A program made the position numbers and the translations under genes. DNA of 64,000 bases, taken from the NCBI GenBank assembly GCA_016722075.1, contig JADKGW010000001.1, forward strand, positions 3,596,001-3,660,000. Reading direction: 5' to 3'. Under the pieces are notes generated by a model, which was given only the letters and a program-made list of their open reading frames with translations, was not told where the DNA came from and ran no database searches. Shown in pieces: positions 14,442 to 24,280 of this stretch. This stretch comes from Candidatus Kouleothrix ribensis (GTDB lineage Bacteria > Chloroflexota > Chloroflexia > Chloroflexales > Roseiflexaceae). Positions within the stretch are counted from its first letter, which is position 1. Every line of letters starts with the position of its first letter.

Positions 14442-16973
14442 TTAGCGCGCCGGATCAAGCGCGCGCTGTACCGCTGCCCGAGCTACATCGCCAACCCCAA
14501 ATACAACATACTCGGGTTGGCCAGTTAGCGGCGAGCGCGGCCCCTGGCCGAGCTGCTGCGCCGCTGGCCCAAGTGCGCCGGCCGCGCGCTCAACATCGCC
14601 CGGTGGAAGTTCGCCATAGGCGATCAGGATGGCGCGATCACCGGGCGGCACCGTCAGCGACTGGCCGTCGTAATGCTCGACGGCCAAGCCAAAGCTCAGG
14701 TAGTTGAGCACCGAGGCGTCGCCCGGCCCGCTGGGGATGAACAGCCGGTAGCCCCCCGCTGCCAGCAGTGGGTCGCGCGCGAGCCGCTGTGCCAGCAAGC
14801 CAATGTGCGTATCGGCCACATAGAACTGCTCGTATACCTGGTTGCGCGCCGGCCAGGCCACGAAGTAACGCAGGCCATTCAGCAGTAGCACCGCCAGCAG
14901 TACCACGGCCACGCCGGCACGCACCCACGTGCGCCGCCCCCCGGTGGCGGCCCAGCCAAGCACCGCGTCGCTGCCCAGGCCGGCCAGCACGATACTAGGT
15001 GCAAGCGACTCGACTGTGCGCATTGCGTGGGGCGCTTCGATGCTGAACAGGCCTGCGGCAAGCGCCAGCAGCACCCAGGCGCCCAGCAGGCGCGCGCGTC
15101 GATCGCGCCAGCCGGCCAGCACGAGCGCTACGCCAACCGCAAACAGCACGCCGGTCAGCGGGTCGAGCATGGGCGCGTTGGGCAGGTTATGCCGGCCGAT
15201 ATAGTCGCCACGCACGTTCCACATGCCCAGGTGCAGCCCAAGATTCTGCTCAATCCGCGCCAGCGGCGCACGAATCTCGAGCGAGTCGGGGTTGAAGATC
15301 GAGGTCTGGCCAATCCGCTTGCTAAAGCCGGCCTGGTTGTCCCAGGCATAGCGGATCAGCGGCGCCGCCAGCGCGAGCGCGAGCACCGCCGCGAGGGCCA
15401 GGAACGGCAACACCCGGCGCCAGGCCCGCCAATCGCGGCCAAGCCAGAGGCAGGTGAGCAGCGCCAGCACCAGCGGGGTCAGACGCGAGGTGTGGTAGGC
15501 ATAGACGGTGATGCCGACGGCCAGGCCCATGCCGAGCGCCGCCAGCAGCCGAGCGCCCACGCGCTCGGCGCGGCACAGCCGCCAGAGGCAGCCAAGCGCC
15601 ACCAGCGTCAGCAGCGGCCCGATCACGGTTGGAAATGCGAAGCGGCTAAGCGTGATATGCCAGACCGAGAGCGCCAGCAGCGCGGCGGATAGCAGGGCAG
15701 CGCGCGCGCCAAACAGCGGCCGGGCTGCCCAATAGAGCGCCAGCGGCGTGAGTGCGCCGCACAGCGCCGGCATCAGCCGCACCGCCCACGGCTCGGGGCC
15801 AAACAGGCCGATCGCCGGCGCGACGAGGTAGAACAGCCCGGCCGGCAGATCGGCCATGCCCGGCACATACACCGGGCGGTAGGCTGGGTCGTGCAGAATG
15901 CGCAGTGCCAGCAGGCCGTGGCGGGCTTCATCGCGCCACATCCCCAGCGGCAGCGCATCGAGGCCCAGCAGGCGCAGCCCGAGCGCCACCAGCGTAATCA
16001 GCGCCAGGGCAGCCAGCACCGTGCGGCGTGCCACCGGCTGGGCAGCGGCGGGGGGCACGCTTGGGAGCGCGGCGGCCAGCAGCATGCCACCCAGCAGCAG
16101 CAGCGGCCAGCCTAGCACGCCCAACCAGCCCTGCTGAAGTGGCAGCAGCGCCTGGGCCAGGCCCAGCGCCAGCAGGCCGGCGCCAACTGCCGGCCCGGCC
16201 GGCAGGCGTGGATGCACAGCACGCAGCAGCAGCGGCGCGAGCAGCGCCAACCAGGCCAGCGCCAGCGCCAGCCACAGATTCGGCAGCCAGTAGCCGGCCG
16301 CGATCGGCGCGACCAGCATCCACGCGCCCAGCGCCAGCGCGCCTGCCAGCACCAGCGCGAAGGCCGGCCCGCGCGCCAGCCGGCGGCGCAGCGCACCATA
16401 GATCGTGGCTGCGAGCAATACCAGGAACGCCAACCGCCCACCGTCAGGCAGCCGGTCGGCCGGGGTGAGCGGGTGGGCCACGACACTGATCGAGCTGAGC
16501 GCGAAGCCAAGCGGGCGCGACTCGGCGTAGGGCGGGTCGACCAGACTGTGCAATGCCAGCAGGCGGCCCTCGGCGTCGTGTGGGGGCGCTGGCAGCAGCA
16601 GCGTATACTCGCGCCACTCGCGGCCAAGCGTAAACCGCAGCGCCGGCTCGATGTTCGTAAGCGTCAGCTGTACCAGCGGCTGGTTAGCCGGGCGCGAGGC
16701 ACTCAGGCGCACGCGCACCAGCAGCGGCCCACGCTGCTCGAAGCCGAACAGGCGCAGCTGCGCGTCGGGCTGGGCCCAGCGATAGGTATCGGTGGCGTTC
16801 TGCTCTTTGGCCCAGAAGGCGCCCAGGTAGCGGCGTGCGTCGGCATCGGCGGCCTGGATGGTCAGCGTGGGGCGCGCCAGCCAGGTCGCGGCAATGATGA
16901 TCGCCGCGACTGCCACACCGAGCAGCGCGAGGTCGAGCAGCCAGGTGCGCCAGGCCAGCGGGCGAAAGATCAT
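14442..16973 (-). CDS. large polytopic GT39/ArnT-like glycosyltransferase
   Basis: 843 residues from the ATG at 16973; longer upstream extensions are low-complexity and unlikely. After one N-terminal helix there is a ~140-residue soluble stretch rich in beta-type sequence, then many membrane helices. GMWRDEARHG near residue 315 resembles the Asp-Glu motif that GT-C transferases of the PMT/ArnT group use in their first outer loop. These enzymes transfer sugars from polyprenyl-phosphate donors on the outer face of the membrane. The C-terminal ~120 residues are soluble. Donor and acceptor are unknown. It is convergent with hom. Confidence 0.8.
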   Translation of the reverse strand: MIFRPLAWRTWLLDLALLGVAVAAIIIAATWLARPTLTIQAADADARRYLGAFWAKEQNATDTYRWAQPDAQLRLFGFEQRGPLLVRVRLSASRPANQPLVQLTLTNIEPALRFTLGREWREYTLLLPAPPHDAEGRLLALHSLVDPPYAESRPLGFALSSISVVAHPLTPADRLPDGGRLAFLVLLAATIYGALRRRLARGPAFALVLAGALALGAWMLVAPIAAGYWLPNLWLALALAWLALLAPLLLRAVHPRLPAGPAVGAGLLALGLAQALLPLQQGWLGVLGWPLLLLGGMLLAAALPSVPPAAAQPVARRTVLAALALITLVALGLRLLGLDALPLGMWRDEARHGLLALRILHDPAYRPVYVPGMADLPAGLFYLVAPAIGLFGPEPWAVRLMPALCGALTPLALYWAARPLFGARAALLSAALLALSVWHITLSRFAFPTVIGPLLTLVALGCLWRLCRAERVGARLLAALGMGLAVGITVYAYHTSRLTPLVLALLTCLWLGRDWRAWRRVLPFLALAAVLALALAAPLIRYAWDNQAGFSKRIGQTSIFNPDSLEIRAPLARIEQNLGLHLGMWNVRGDYIGRHNLPNAPMLDPLTGVLFAVGVALVLAGWRDRRARLLGAWVLLALAAGLFSIEAPHAMRTVESLAPSIVLAGLGSDAVLGWAATGGRRTWVRAGVAVVLLAVLLLNGLRYFVAWPARNQVYEQFYVADTHIGLLAQRLARDPLLAAGGYRLFIPSGPGDASVLNYLSFGLAVEHYDGQSLTVPPGDRAILIAYGELPPGDVERAAGALGPAAQQLGQGPRSPLTGQPEYVVFGVGDVARAAVQRALDPAR

Positions 16974-17105
16974 AGCGTGTTCACTACTACAGGCAGAAGC
17001 ATTGGCAGGGCTGCGACCCACCAGCCCTCGCGTTCCAGACGGTGCGGCCAGGCGCTCCATTTCAGCCCAAACGGCAGGCCCGATTATAGCATAGCTGCCG
17101 TGCAA

Positions 17106-17143
17106 GACAGAGAGCGACGGCCGGTGGGCCGTCGCTCTCTGTC
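17106..17143 (-). terminator. strong hairpin after gltB
   Basis: A perfect 17-bp stem, GACAGAGAGCGACGGCC and its complement, with a 4-nt loop, 18 nt past the gltB stop. It is followed on the minus strand only by TCTTGC, so it lacks a good U-run but is the obvious 3' boundary of the gltB transcript. Confidence 0.5.
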
Positions 17144-17161
17144 GCATGCTGTGAGTGAGTA

Positions 17162-20100
17162 CTAGCCGATCGCCAGCATACGCCCACGCAGAGCGATCCA
17201 CGACTTCGTCTGCTGCACGTGTACGCCGCGCGGCGCCACACGCACGAACTGGGCGCGCACGCGCTCCCAGCCGTCGAGCAGGGCCACCGCACGCGGGCTG
17301 CCGGTAAGCTCGCGATGGCGCGCCAGCAGGCCACGAATGTTGATCTCGTCCTCGAGATCGAGCCGGCCAAGCTCGACCAGCTCGCCATTGCAGCGCGAGG
17401 CAAAGCTCGCGTCCTCGTCAAACACATAGGCGATCCCGCCAGTCATACCGGCGGCAAAGTTACGCCCGGTGGAGCCAAGCACCAGCACTGCCCCGCCCGT
17501 CATGTACTCGCAGCCGTGGTCGCCCAGGCCCTCGACCACCGCCACCGCGCCCGAGTTACGCACGGCGAAGCGCTCGCCTGCGCGGCCGGCCGCGAACAGC
17601 TCACCGCCGGTGGCGCCATACAGCACGGTATTGCCGATGATCGTGTTCTCGTGAGTGGCATAGCGCGCGGCCGCCGGCAGGCGCACGATGATCGTGCCGC
17701 CGCCCATGCCCTTGCCGACATAGTCGTTGGCCTCGCCTTCGAGCACGAAGCACATGCCCGGCGCCTGGAACGCGCCAAAGCTCTGGCCCGCGCTGCCGCT
17801 GAAGGCCACGCGGATGGTGCCCTCGGGCAGGCCGTCTTCGCCATAGCGCTTGCCGATCGCACCCGCGAGCGTCGCGCCGACGGTGCGATCACAGTTGCCG
17901 ATCGCAAACTGCAGCTTGATCGGCCGGCCGTGCTCGAGCGCGGCAGCGGCGGCGGTGGACAGCCGCTGGTTCAGCTCGCTGGTAGACACATAGCCATTCC
18001 AGGCCTGCGTATTGCGGATTGGATCGCCCGCGTCGTCGAGCCGCTCGAGCAGCGGCGTGAGATCGAGCGTGTCGGCCTCGCCGCCACGGCGAACCTGGCG
18101 CAGCAGGTCGGTACGGCCAATGATCTCGTCGAGCGTGCGCGCGCCGAGCAGCGCCAGGATCTCGCGCACCTCTTGGGCCAGGTGGAGGAAGAAGTGGATC
18201 ACCTGCTCGGGCGTGCCGGTGAACTTGGCGCGCAGGTCGGCGCGCTGGGTAGCGATACCGACCGGGCAGTTATTTGTGTGGCAGGTACGGGCCATCACGC
18301 AACCCTCGGCCACCAGCGCGGCCGTGCCGAACGAGAATTCGTCGGCGCCGAGCAGCGCCGCGATCACCACGTCGTGGCCAGTCTTCAGGCCACCGTCGGC
18401 GCGCAGGCGCACGCGCCCGCGCAGGCCATTCAGCACCAGCGTCTGCTGCGTTTCGGCCAGGCCAAGCTCCCAGTTCACACCGGCATTCTTGATCGACGAG
18501 AGTGGCGAGGCGCCGGTGCCGCCCGAGTGGCCGCTGATCAGGATCACGTCGGCGCCGCCCTTGGCCACGCCGGCCGCGATCGTGCCGACGCCGGCCTCGG
18601 CCACCAGCTTGACCGACACGGCCGCCGCAGGGTTCACCTGCTTGAGATCATAGATCAGCTGCGACAGATCCTCGATGCTGTAGATATCGTGGTGCGGCGG
18701 CGGCGAGATCAGCTGCACGCCCGGCGTGGTGTGGCGCACGCGCGCGATCTCCTCAGTGACCTTGTGGCCGGGTAGCTGGCCACCTTCGCCGGGCTTCGAG
18801 CCCTGGGCCATCTTGATCTGCAGCTCGCCGGCCGAGGCCAGGTAGGCCGGCGTGACGCCAAAGCGGCCCGAGGCCACCTGCTTGATCGGGCTGTTGCGCT
18901 CGGTGCCATAGCGCTCGGGGTCTTCGCCGCCCTCGCCCGAGTTGCTCAGGCCGCCGATGCGATTCATGGCCACTGCCAGCGTCGCATGCGCCTCACTGCT
19001 GGTCGAGCCAAGCGACATGGCGGCGGTAGAAAAGCGCGTGACGATCGCTTCGAGCGACTCGACCTCATCGACGGAGATCGCCGCCGGCAGGTGGTTATCG
19101 GCAGCATCCGGCGCCTGCCGGCCACACACGATGTCGAGCAAGTCGCGCAGCTCGGTTGGCGGGCGCTTATGCACCATGGCGCTGTAGGCTTTATACGCGG
19201 CGTAATCGCCACCACTAGCGGCCTTCTGCAGGGCATGCACGACGGCGGGTGAGAATGCGTGATACTCACCATCTTTCTTAAACTTATAGAAGCCGGGATG
19301 CGGCAGCGAGCCGCGCGTGGCCACCAGCGGCAGGCGATTGGCGAAGGCCTCGTCGTGGTGCTCAAGCACATCGGCGGCCAGCTTATCGAAGCCCACACCA
19401 CCCAGCCGCGTGGGCGTGCCGGTGAAGCAGCGCGCCACGACTGCGTCGGCCAGGCCGAGCGTCTCGAAGATCTGCGCGCCACAATAGCTATCGACCGTGG
19501 CGATGCCGATCTTCGACATGATCTTCAGCAGGCCCTTCTCGAGCGCGTGAATATAGTTGTGCTCGGCCAGCTCGGCCAGCTCAGCCGGGAGACGGCGCTC
19601 GTCTTCGGCCGGCTGCTCGGCGCGACCCCTGACTTCATCGCGCTCGACCGCCAGGTTGCGCACGGTGGCCAGCGCCAGGTATGGGTTGATCGCCTCGGCG
19701 CCCATGCCCACCAGGCAGGCCAGGTGGTGAACCTCGCGCGGCTCGCCGCTCTCGACGATCAGGCTAACACTGGTGCGCAGGCCCAGGCGAATCAGGTGCT
19801 GGTGTACGGCGCCGAGCGCGAGCAAGGCCGGGATGGGTGCGGTGTATTCATCGACGCCGCGGTCGCTGATAATCAGCAGCACTTTGTCGTCGGCCACGGC
19901 GGCCTCGGCCTGGCGACACAGCCGGTCGAGTGCGGCGCGCATGCCGTGCGGCCCCTCGGCGGCCGGGAATAGCGCCTTAAGTGTGGCGCTGGCGAACATG
20001 GCATCATCGAGCGAGCGGATGGTCTTCAGGTGCTCGTCGGTCAGCACCGGGCTCGCCAGCCGGATCAGGTGGGCATGCTGCGGGCCTTCTTCGAGGAAGT

Positions 20101-21826
20101 TACCGCGGCGGCCCAGCGCGAACGAAAGCGACATCACCAGCTCTTCGCGCAGTGGGTCGATCGGCGGGTTGGTCACCTCGGCGAAGCGCTGCTTGAAGTA
20201 GGCGTACAGCGGGCGGGCGCGCTCGGCCAGCACTGCAGCCGGCGTATCATCGCCCATCGAGCCAACCGGCTCCTGGCCATCGCGCAGCATCGGGCGCAGC
20301 ACCACCGCCAGCTCTTCGGCCGTGTAACCGAAGGCGTGCTGTAGCTCGCCCAGCAGCGCCGACTTGGCCGCGCGTGCCGATGATGTCTCAGGCTCGTAGC
20401 CGCCGGCGATATGCGCGACACCGGCGGGCGGCAGCACTTCCATCTGGCCGGCCAGCCAGTCGGCGTACGGGCGCGCGGCGGCCAGGCGGCCTTTGATCGC
20501 GTCATTCTCCTCGAAGCGGCCGGTACGCAGGTCGGCGGCGATCATCTGGCCAGGGCCGACCTTACCCTTGCGCACCACGCGCGCGTCGTCGATCTGCACC
20601 GCGCCAACCTCTGAGCCGCACACCACCAGGCCGTCGTCGGTGATCAGGTAGCGCGCCGGGCGCAGGCCGTTGCGATCGAGCGCCAGGCCAACCACCTGGC
20701 CGTCGCTGAAGCATAGCGCGGCCGGGCCATCCCACGGCTCGGTCAGGCCGGCGTGGTATTGGTAGAACGCGCGCCAGCTCGGGTGCATATCCTGCACACG
20801 TTCCCAGGCCTCGGGCACTAGCATCGACAGGGCGTGGCGCGTGTCGCGCCCACCCATCACCAGCAGCTCGAGCACATTATCGAGCATGGCCGAGTCGCTG
20901 CCATTGGTGTCGACGATTGGCCCCATACGCGCCACGTAGCTACCGAGGGCGGCGCCGGCATGTTCGATCGGCGGCGGGCTATCGGCCGGCGCTGTGCGGC
21001 TATGCCGCCACTCGGCCTCGCGCGCGCGCATCCAGGTGATATTGCCCTGCAGCGTATTGATCTCGCCGTTATGCGAAAGCAGCCGGAACGGCTGGGCGCG
21101 CTCCCATGTCGGGAAGGTATTGGTCGAGTAGCGCTGGTGGAACACCGCAATCGCGGTGGCATACGCGGGGTCGGCTAGGTCGGCGTAAAATTGCGGCAGC
21201 ACCGGTGCGACCATCAGGCCCTTATAGACGATCGTGCGGCTGGAGAGCGACGAGACATAGAAGCCGGCCAGCTGGCGGGCCTGTGCGCCGGCCTCGAGCG
21301 CCTTGCGCGCCAGGTATAGCGCGCGCTCGTAGGCCTCGGGCGACTGGTGAACCCGCGCGGCGCGGCCGATCAGCGCCTGCTCGATCACCGGCTGGGTCGC
21401 GCGGGCGCGCTCGCCGAGCGCAGCGCTATCGACCGGCACCACGCGCCAGCCGAGCAGAGTCAGGCTGTAGCGAGGCAGCACCTCGGCCATCAGGGCGCGG
21501 GCAGCCTCGCGCTGAGCCTGGTCGTGCGGCAAGAAGCACATGGCCACGGCCAGATCGCCAACCGGGTACGTGATCGCCTGGCGGGCCAGCTCGCGAGCGA
21601 AGAAGGCGCGCGGAATCTGCGTAAGCACGCCCGCCCCGTCGCCACTCTTGCCGTCGGCTGCGACGCCGCCGCGGTGCGCCATATTGCCGACTGCAGTGAG
21701 AGCCTGAGCCAAAATATCGTGGCTCGGCTGGCCCGACAGCCGGGCGACGAAGCCAATGCCGCACGCATCGTGCTCGAAACGTGGGTCGTACAGGCCACGT
21801 TTTGTGATCGGTTGGTGAGACTGCAT
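17162..21826 (-). CDS. gltB: glutamate synthase large subunit
   Basis: 1554 residues from the ATG at 21826. GOGAT makes two glutamates from glutamine and 2-oxoglutarate. The N-terminal glutamine amidotransferase domain begins after a short propeptide; the nucleophile is C22 in FEHDACGIGF. The central and FMN domains follow, with PPHHDIYSIEDLSQLI and SGHSGGTGASPL. Three cysteines in the CxxxxxCxxxxC pattern (CVMARTCHTNNCPVGI, about 1175-1190) are the 3Fe-4S ligands. The C-terminal GXGXG beta-helix follows (GGTIIVRLP, GNTVLYGATGGELFAAG). No gltD lies next to it, so the electron donor may be ferredoxin or a distant small subunit. Confidence 0.95.
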   Translation of the reverse strand: MQSHQPITKRGLYDPRFEHDACGIGFVARLSGQPSHDILAQALTAVGNMAHRGGVAADGKSGDGAGVLTQIPRAFFARELARQAITYPVGDLAVAMCFLPHDQAQREAARALMAEVLPRYSLTLLGWRVVPVDSAALGERARATQPVIEQALIGRAARVHQSPEAYERALYLARKALEAGAQARQLAGFYVSSLSSRTIVYKGLMVAPVLPQFYADLADPAYATAIAVFHQRYSTNTFPTWERAQPFRLLSHNGEINTLQGNITWMRAREAEWRHSRTAPADSPPPIEHAGAALGSYVARMGPIVDTNGSDSAMLDNVLELLVMGGRDTRHALSMLVPEAWERVQDMHPSWRAFYQYHAGLTEPWDGPAALCFSDGQVVGLALDRNGLRPARYLITDDGLVVCGSEVGAVQIDDARVVRKGKVGPGQMIAADLRTGRFEENDAIKGRLAAARPYADWLAGQMEVLPPAGVAHIAGGYEPETSSARAAKSALLGELQHAFGYTAEELAVVLRPMLRDGQEPVGSMGDDTPAAVLAERARPLYAYFKQRFAEVTNPPIDPLREELVMSLSFALGRRGNFLEEGPQHAHLIRLASPVLTDEHLKTIRSLDDAMFASATLKALFPAAEGPHGMRAALDRLCRQAEAAVADDKVLLIISDRGVDEYTAPIPALLALGAVHQHLIRLGLRTSVSLIVESGEPREVHHLACLVGMGAEAINPYLALATVRNLAVERDEVRGRAEQPAEDERRLPAELAELAEHNYIHALEKGLLKIMSKIGIATVDSYCGAQIFETLGLADAVVARCFTGTPTRLGGVGFDKLAADVLEHHDEAFANRLPLVATRGSLPHPGFYKFKKDGEYHAFSPAVVHALQKAASGGDYAAYKAYSAMVHKRPPTELRDLLDIVCGRQAPDAADNHLPAAISVDEVESLEAIVTRFSTAAMSLGSTSSEAHATLAVAMNRIGGLSNSGEGGEDPERYGTERNSPIKQVASGRFGVTPAYLASAGELQIKMAQGSKPGEGGQLPGHKVTEEIARVRHTTPGVQLISPPPHHDIYSIEDLSQLIYDLKQVNPAAAVSVKLVAEAGVGTIAAGVAKGGADVILISGHSGGTGASPLSSIKNAGVNWELGLAETQQTLVLNGLRGRVRLRADGGLKTGHDVVIAALLGADEFSFGTAALVAEGCVMARTCHTNNCPVGIATQRADLRAKFTGTPEQVIHFFLHLAQEVREILALLGARTLDEIIGRTDLLRQVRRGGEADTLDLTPLLERLDDAGDPIRNTQAWNGYVSTSELNQRLSTAAAAALEHGRPIKLQFAIGNCDRTVGATLAGAIGKRYGEDGLPEGTIRVAFSGSAGQSFGAFQAPGMCFVLEGEANDYVGKGMGGGTIIVRLPAAARYATHENTIIGNTVLYGATGGELFAAGRAGERFAVRNSGAVAVVEGLGDHGCEYMTGGAVLVLGSTGRNFAAGMTGGIAYVFDEDASFASRCNGELVELGRLDLEDEINIRGLLARHRELTGSPRAVALLDGWERVRAQFVRVAPRGVHVQQTKSWIALRGRMLAIG

Positions 21827-22093
21827 GATCGTCCATCCCTCTACTGCGACGCTTCTTCGCGAGCGGCCGCCGCAAGCCATGCGCGGCCGGGTTGGGCCAG
21901 ATCTAACCTGCCGAGTAGGAACCGCCGAGTCGCCTTCGGCATAGCGCTAGTGGCAACCGAGGGGGCCAGCGCCAGCTATGCCGATGTGTGCTCCATCGTG
22001 GAGCGTTCGCGCTGAATTCGTTCGCCGTTGATCGTGCTCAAGCGCCAGAGTGAGGGGAGCCAGCCGGCCCGGCAGCCGCCGCGCGCCGGGTAA

Positions 22094-22138
22094 CAAAAAC
22101 CCACAGCCTGACCTCGTTCGCCGAGGTCGCTGCGGGCA
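22094..22138 (-). terminator. intrinsic terminator inside the gltB leader (attenuator candidate)
   Basis: On the minus strand a stem begins GCCCGCAGCGACCTCG, closes through CGAGGTCAGGCTGTGGG and ends in TTTTTG. It lies about 35-80 nt downstream of the gltB promoter and 268 nt before the gltB ATG, so most transcripts would stop here unless an antiterminator forms. The rest of the leader (21827-22093) contains another stem, GGCATAGC with GCTATGCC (around 21935-21985), and two copies of ACTCGGC 14 nt apart. No known riboswitch class was recognised. Confidence 0.6.
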
Positions 22139-22180
22139 TCATTGCAATCCGCTTTAGAGTGTCTGGATTAGGTTAAAAGG

Positions 22181-22209
22181 ACTATACAGGATGGGTATAT
22201 CTTTGTCAA
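22181..22209 (-). promoter_or_regulatory. promoter for gltB
   Basis: On the minus strand: consensus TTGACA (22209-22204), a 17-nt spacer and TATAGT (22186-22181). The predicted start near 22174 gives a leader of about 350 nt. The remaining sequence between here and the amt terminator (22210-22418) shows nothing recognisable. Confidence 0.75.
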
Positions 22210-22418
22210 GGGCTTGTGCAAGATTTCTCAGGCGTAGCCAGCAAAATTTGTGCGTATTGTATAAGTCGCCCAAAACACGATTACCAGGCGGTGGGCCGAT
22301 AGCCCAGGCATAGTACAAAGATCGGCGTAAAACCGCCCATTCCTGTACGTTACCAACAAGGCCACCACCAGGGTTGGGCGCACGCCGATTGCTCTGCAGC
22401 CGGCGCGCCCAGGCCATT

Positions 22419-22455
22419 AAAAAACGAGCAGGGGCGGCGCTGCCACCCCTGCTCG
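22419..22455 (-). terminator. intrinsic terminator of amt
   Basis: CGAGCAGGGG (22455-22446 on the minus strand) and CCCCTGCTCG (22434-22425) form a 10-bp stem that extends inward, followed by TTTTTT. It lies about 25 nt after the amt stop. Confidence 0.8.
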
Positions 22456-22477
22456 CATACCGATACCACAGCCGATC

Positions 22478-24013
22478 TTAGCCGGCCGGCGCAGTAACGC
22501 CGCCAGTCACCACCACCGGCTCGTCGGCCTGGCCGCCCGGCACCGCCACGCCGCCTGTGACATAGCCATGCTCGCCCATCTCGGGCATATCCAGGCCATT
22601 GATCTCGTCTTCGGCGCGGCTGCGCAGCACACCGGCGCGCTTCAACACGCTGAAGAACGCATACGACAGGCCGAAGGCCCACACGGTGATCGCCACCACC
22701 TCGAGCACCTGCGGCATGACCTGGCTGAAGCTGCCGCCGACGATACCGGTGACCGGGGCAGTAACGCCGTTCCACGCGCCGGTATCGGGGTTACCGACCG
22801 CAAAGATCCCGACGGCCAGCACGCCCCACATACCGTTGACGAAGTGTACCGGCACCGCGCCGACCGGATCGTCGATCTTAGCCCGCTCGAGCCAGCCGGT
22901 GGCCAGCACCACCAGCACGCCGGCAACCAGGCCGATGATCACCGCGCCCCACGGATCGACGAACGCACACGGTGCGGTGATCGCCACCAGGCCGGCCAGA
23001 ATGCCGTTGACCGACATCGACGGCGAGGGCTTCTTAGCCGAGGTAAACAGCCAGGTATAGGTCATTGTGCTGACGCCGCCAGCCGCGCCGGCCAGCAGCG
23101 TATTGATTGCCGCAATCACCGTCAGGTTGATCGGCCAATTCGAGGCTGCGGTGGTGACCGCGCCACTGGCATCGGCGACTGCCGGGGTGATCAAGCCCAG
23201 CGACGAGCCGGGGTTGAAGCCGAACCAGCCGAAGAACAGGATGATCGTGCCCAGAATACCCATCGGGATATTGTGGCCGGGGATGGTATTCGCGCTGCCA
23301 TCCTTATTGAACTTGCCGATGCGCGGCCCAAGCACCATAGCCAGCGCCAACCCCACCGCGCCGCCGGTCATATGCACCACACCCGAGCCGGCGAAATCGA
23401 CCGCGCCGCTGCCGAGGCCCAGCGAGCGCCCCAGGTTAGCCAGCCAGCCGCCGCCCCAGACCCAGTTGCCAGCGATCGGGTAGATGATCATGCTGACCCA
23501 GAAGCTCATGATCACGAAGCCCGCAAACTTAATCCGCTCGGCGCCCGAGCCGGTCGGGATGGTCGCGGCGGTGTCCATGAATACCATCTGGAACAGGAAG
23601 AACGCAAAGATACCGGCGGCGCTCAGGCCAATGCCCTGCAAGAAGAAGCCAGTGGTACCAAGCACGCCGAACTGCTCGCCCAGGCGCACGCCACTGGCCA
23701 GGTTATCGCCCCACGCGCCCAGCGTCAGCGGCGAGAAGGCCCACGCGCCGGCAATCGCGCCGGGAGTTGTCACTTCGGGGTAGGCCAGGTTGAGCGCACC
23801 GAACTGAAACGCGAACCCGCAGATCCAGTAGCCGATCGCGCCGATGCAGAACACCATCATGTTCATCAGCATGGTATGCGCGACATTCTTGGCCTGCGTG
23901 AAGCCGGTTTCAACCAGCGCAAAGCCTGCCTGCATAAAAAAGACCAGGAAGCCAGCGAGAATCAGCCAGAGGATATTTGCAGCCGTGGTAAGAAGCTGAA
24001 TCTGATCGTTCAT
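22478..24013 (-). CDS. amt: ammonium transporter (Amt/Rh family)
   Basis: 511 residues. An 11-helix channel for NH4+/NH3 is expected. Signatures are FMQAGFALVETGFTQAKN at the N-terminus, DFAGSGVVHMTGGAVGLA in the family pattern, FGWFGFNPGSSL and HFVNGMWGVLAVGIFA. AAAGGACGG provides the RBS. The cytoplasmic tail ends in a Gly/Val-rich stretch (TGGVAVPGG, VTGGVTAPAG) of unknown role. No glnK/P-II gene lies next to it. Being adjacent to gltB on the same strand but with separate terminators and promoter, the two are probably co-regulated by nitrogen status rather than co-transcribed. The 267-nt interval upstream holds no recognised element beyond the RBS. Confidence 0.95.
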   Translation of the reverse strand: MNDQIQLLTTAANILWLILAGFLVFFMQAGFALVETGFTQAKNVAHTMLMNMMVFCIGAIGYWICGFAFQFGALNLAYPEVTTPGAIAGAWAFSPLTLGAWGDNLASGVRLGEQFGVLGTTGFFLQGIGLSAAGIFAFFLFQMVFMDTAATIPTGSGAERIKFAGFVIMSFWVSMIIYPIAGNWVWGGGWLANLGRSLGLGSGAVDFAGSGVVHMTGGAVGLALAMVLGPRIGKFNKDGSANTIPGHNIPMGILGTIILFFGWFGFNPGSSLGLITPAVADASGAVTTAASNWPINLTVIAAINTLLAGAAGGVSTMTYTWLFTSAKKPSPSMSVNGILAGLVAITAPCAFVDPWGAVIIGLVAGVLVVLATGWLERAKIDDPVGAVPVHFVNGMWGVLAVGIFAVGNPDTGAWNGVTAPVTGIVGGSFSQVMPQVLEVVAITVWAFGLSYAFFSVLKRAGVLRSRAEDEINGLDMPEMGEHGYVTGGVAVPGGQADEPVVVTGGVTAPAG

Positions 24014-24280
24014 TGAATGTTCCGTCCTTTCGTTTCTTTAACCTCGTCGTAGTTTGGTGCGGCGTCCGGCTCAACAGATCCCGTCCTGACCAAGGCGTAG
24101 CAGTAATCGTGTCGAACGGCGCGCCTCTGTACGGCGACCCTTTGGCAGCATGGCCGGCCCATCGAACTTGGATGGGTGCAGCGGCGGCCCGGCCGCTGCG
24201 AGTGATCTAGGTATGGGCGAACCTCCTTCCTTCCTGCCAATCTCCTTGCTCCCCAGGGTAGGCACCATGCCCGATCGCGG

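Noticed and set aside
17219..18775. 518-codon plus-strand ORF
   Set aside because: It lies opposite gltB and is rich in Arg/Ala/His/Gln, typical of an antisense shadow of a high-GC gene.
22568..24016. 482-codon plus-strand ORF opposite amt
   Set aside because: Same shadow pattern; amt has full family signatures on the minus strand.
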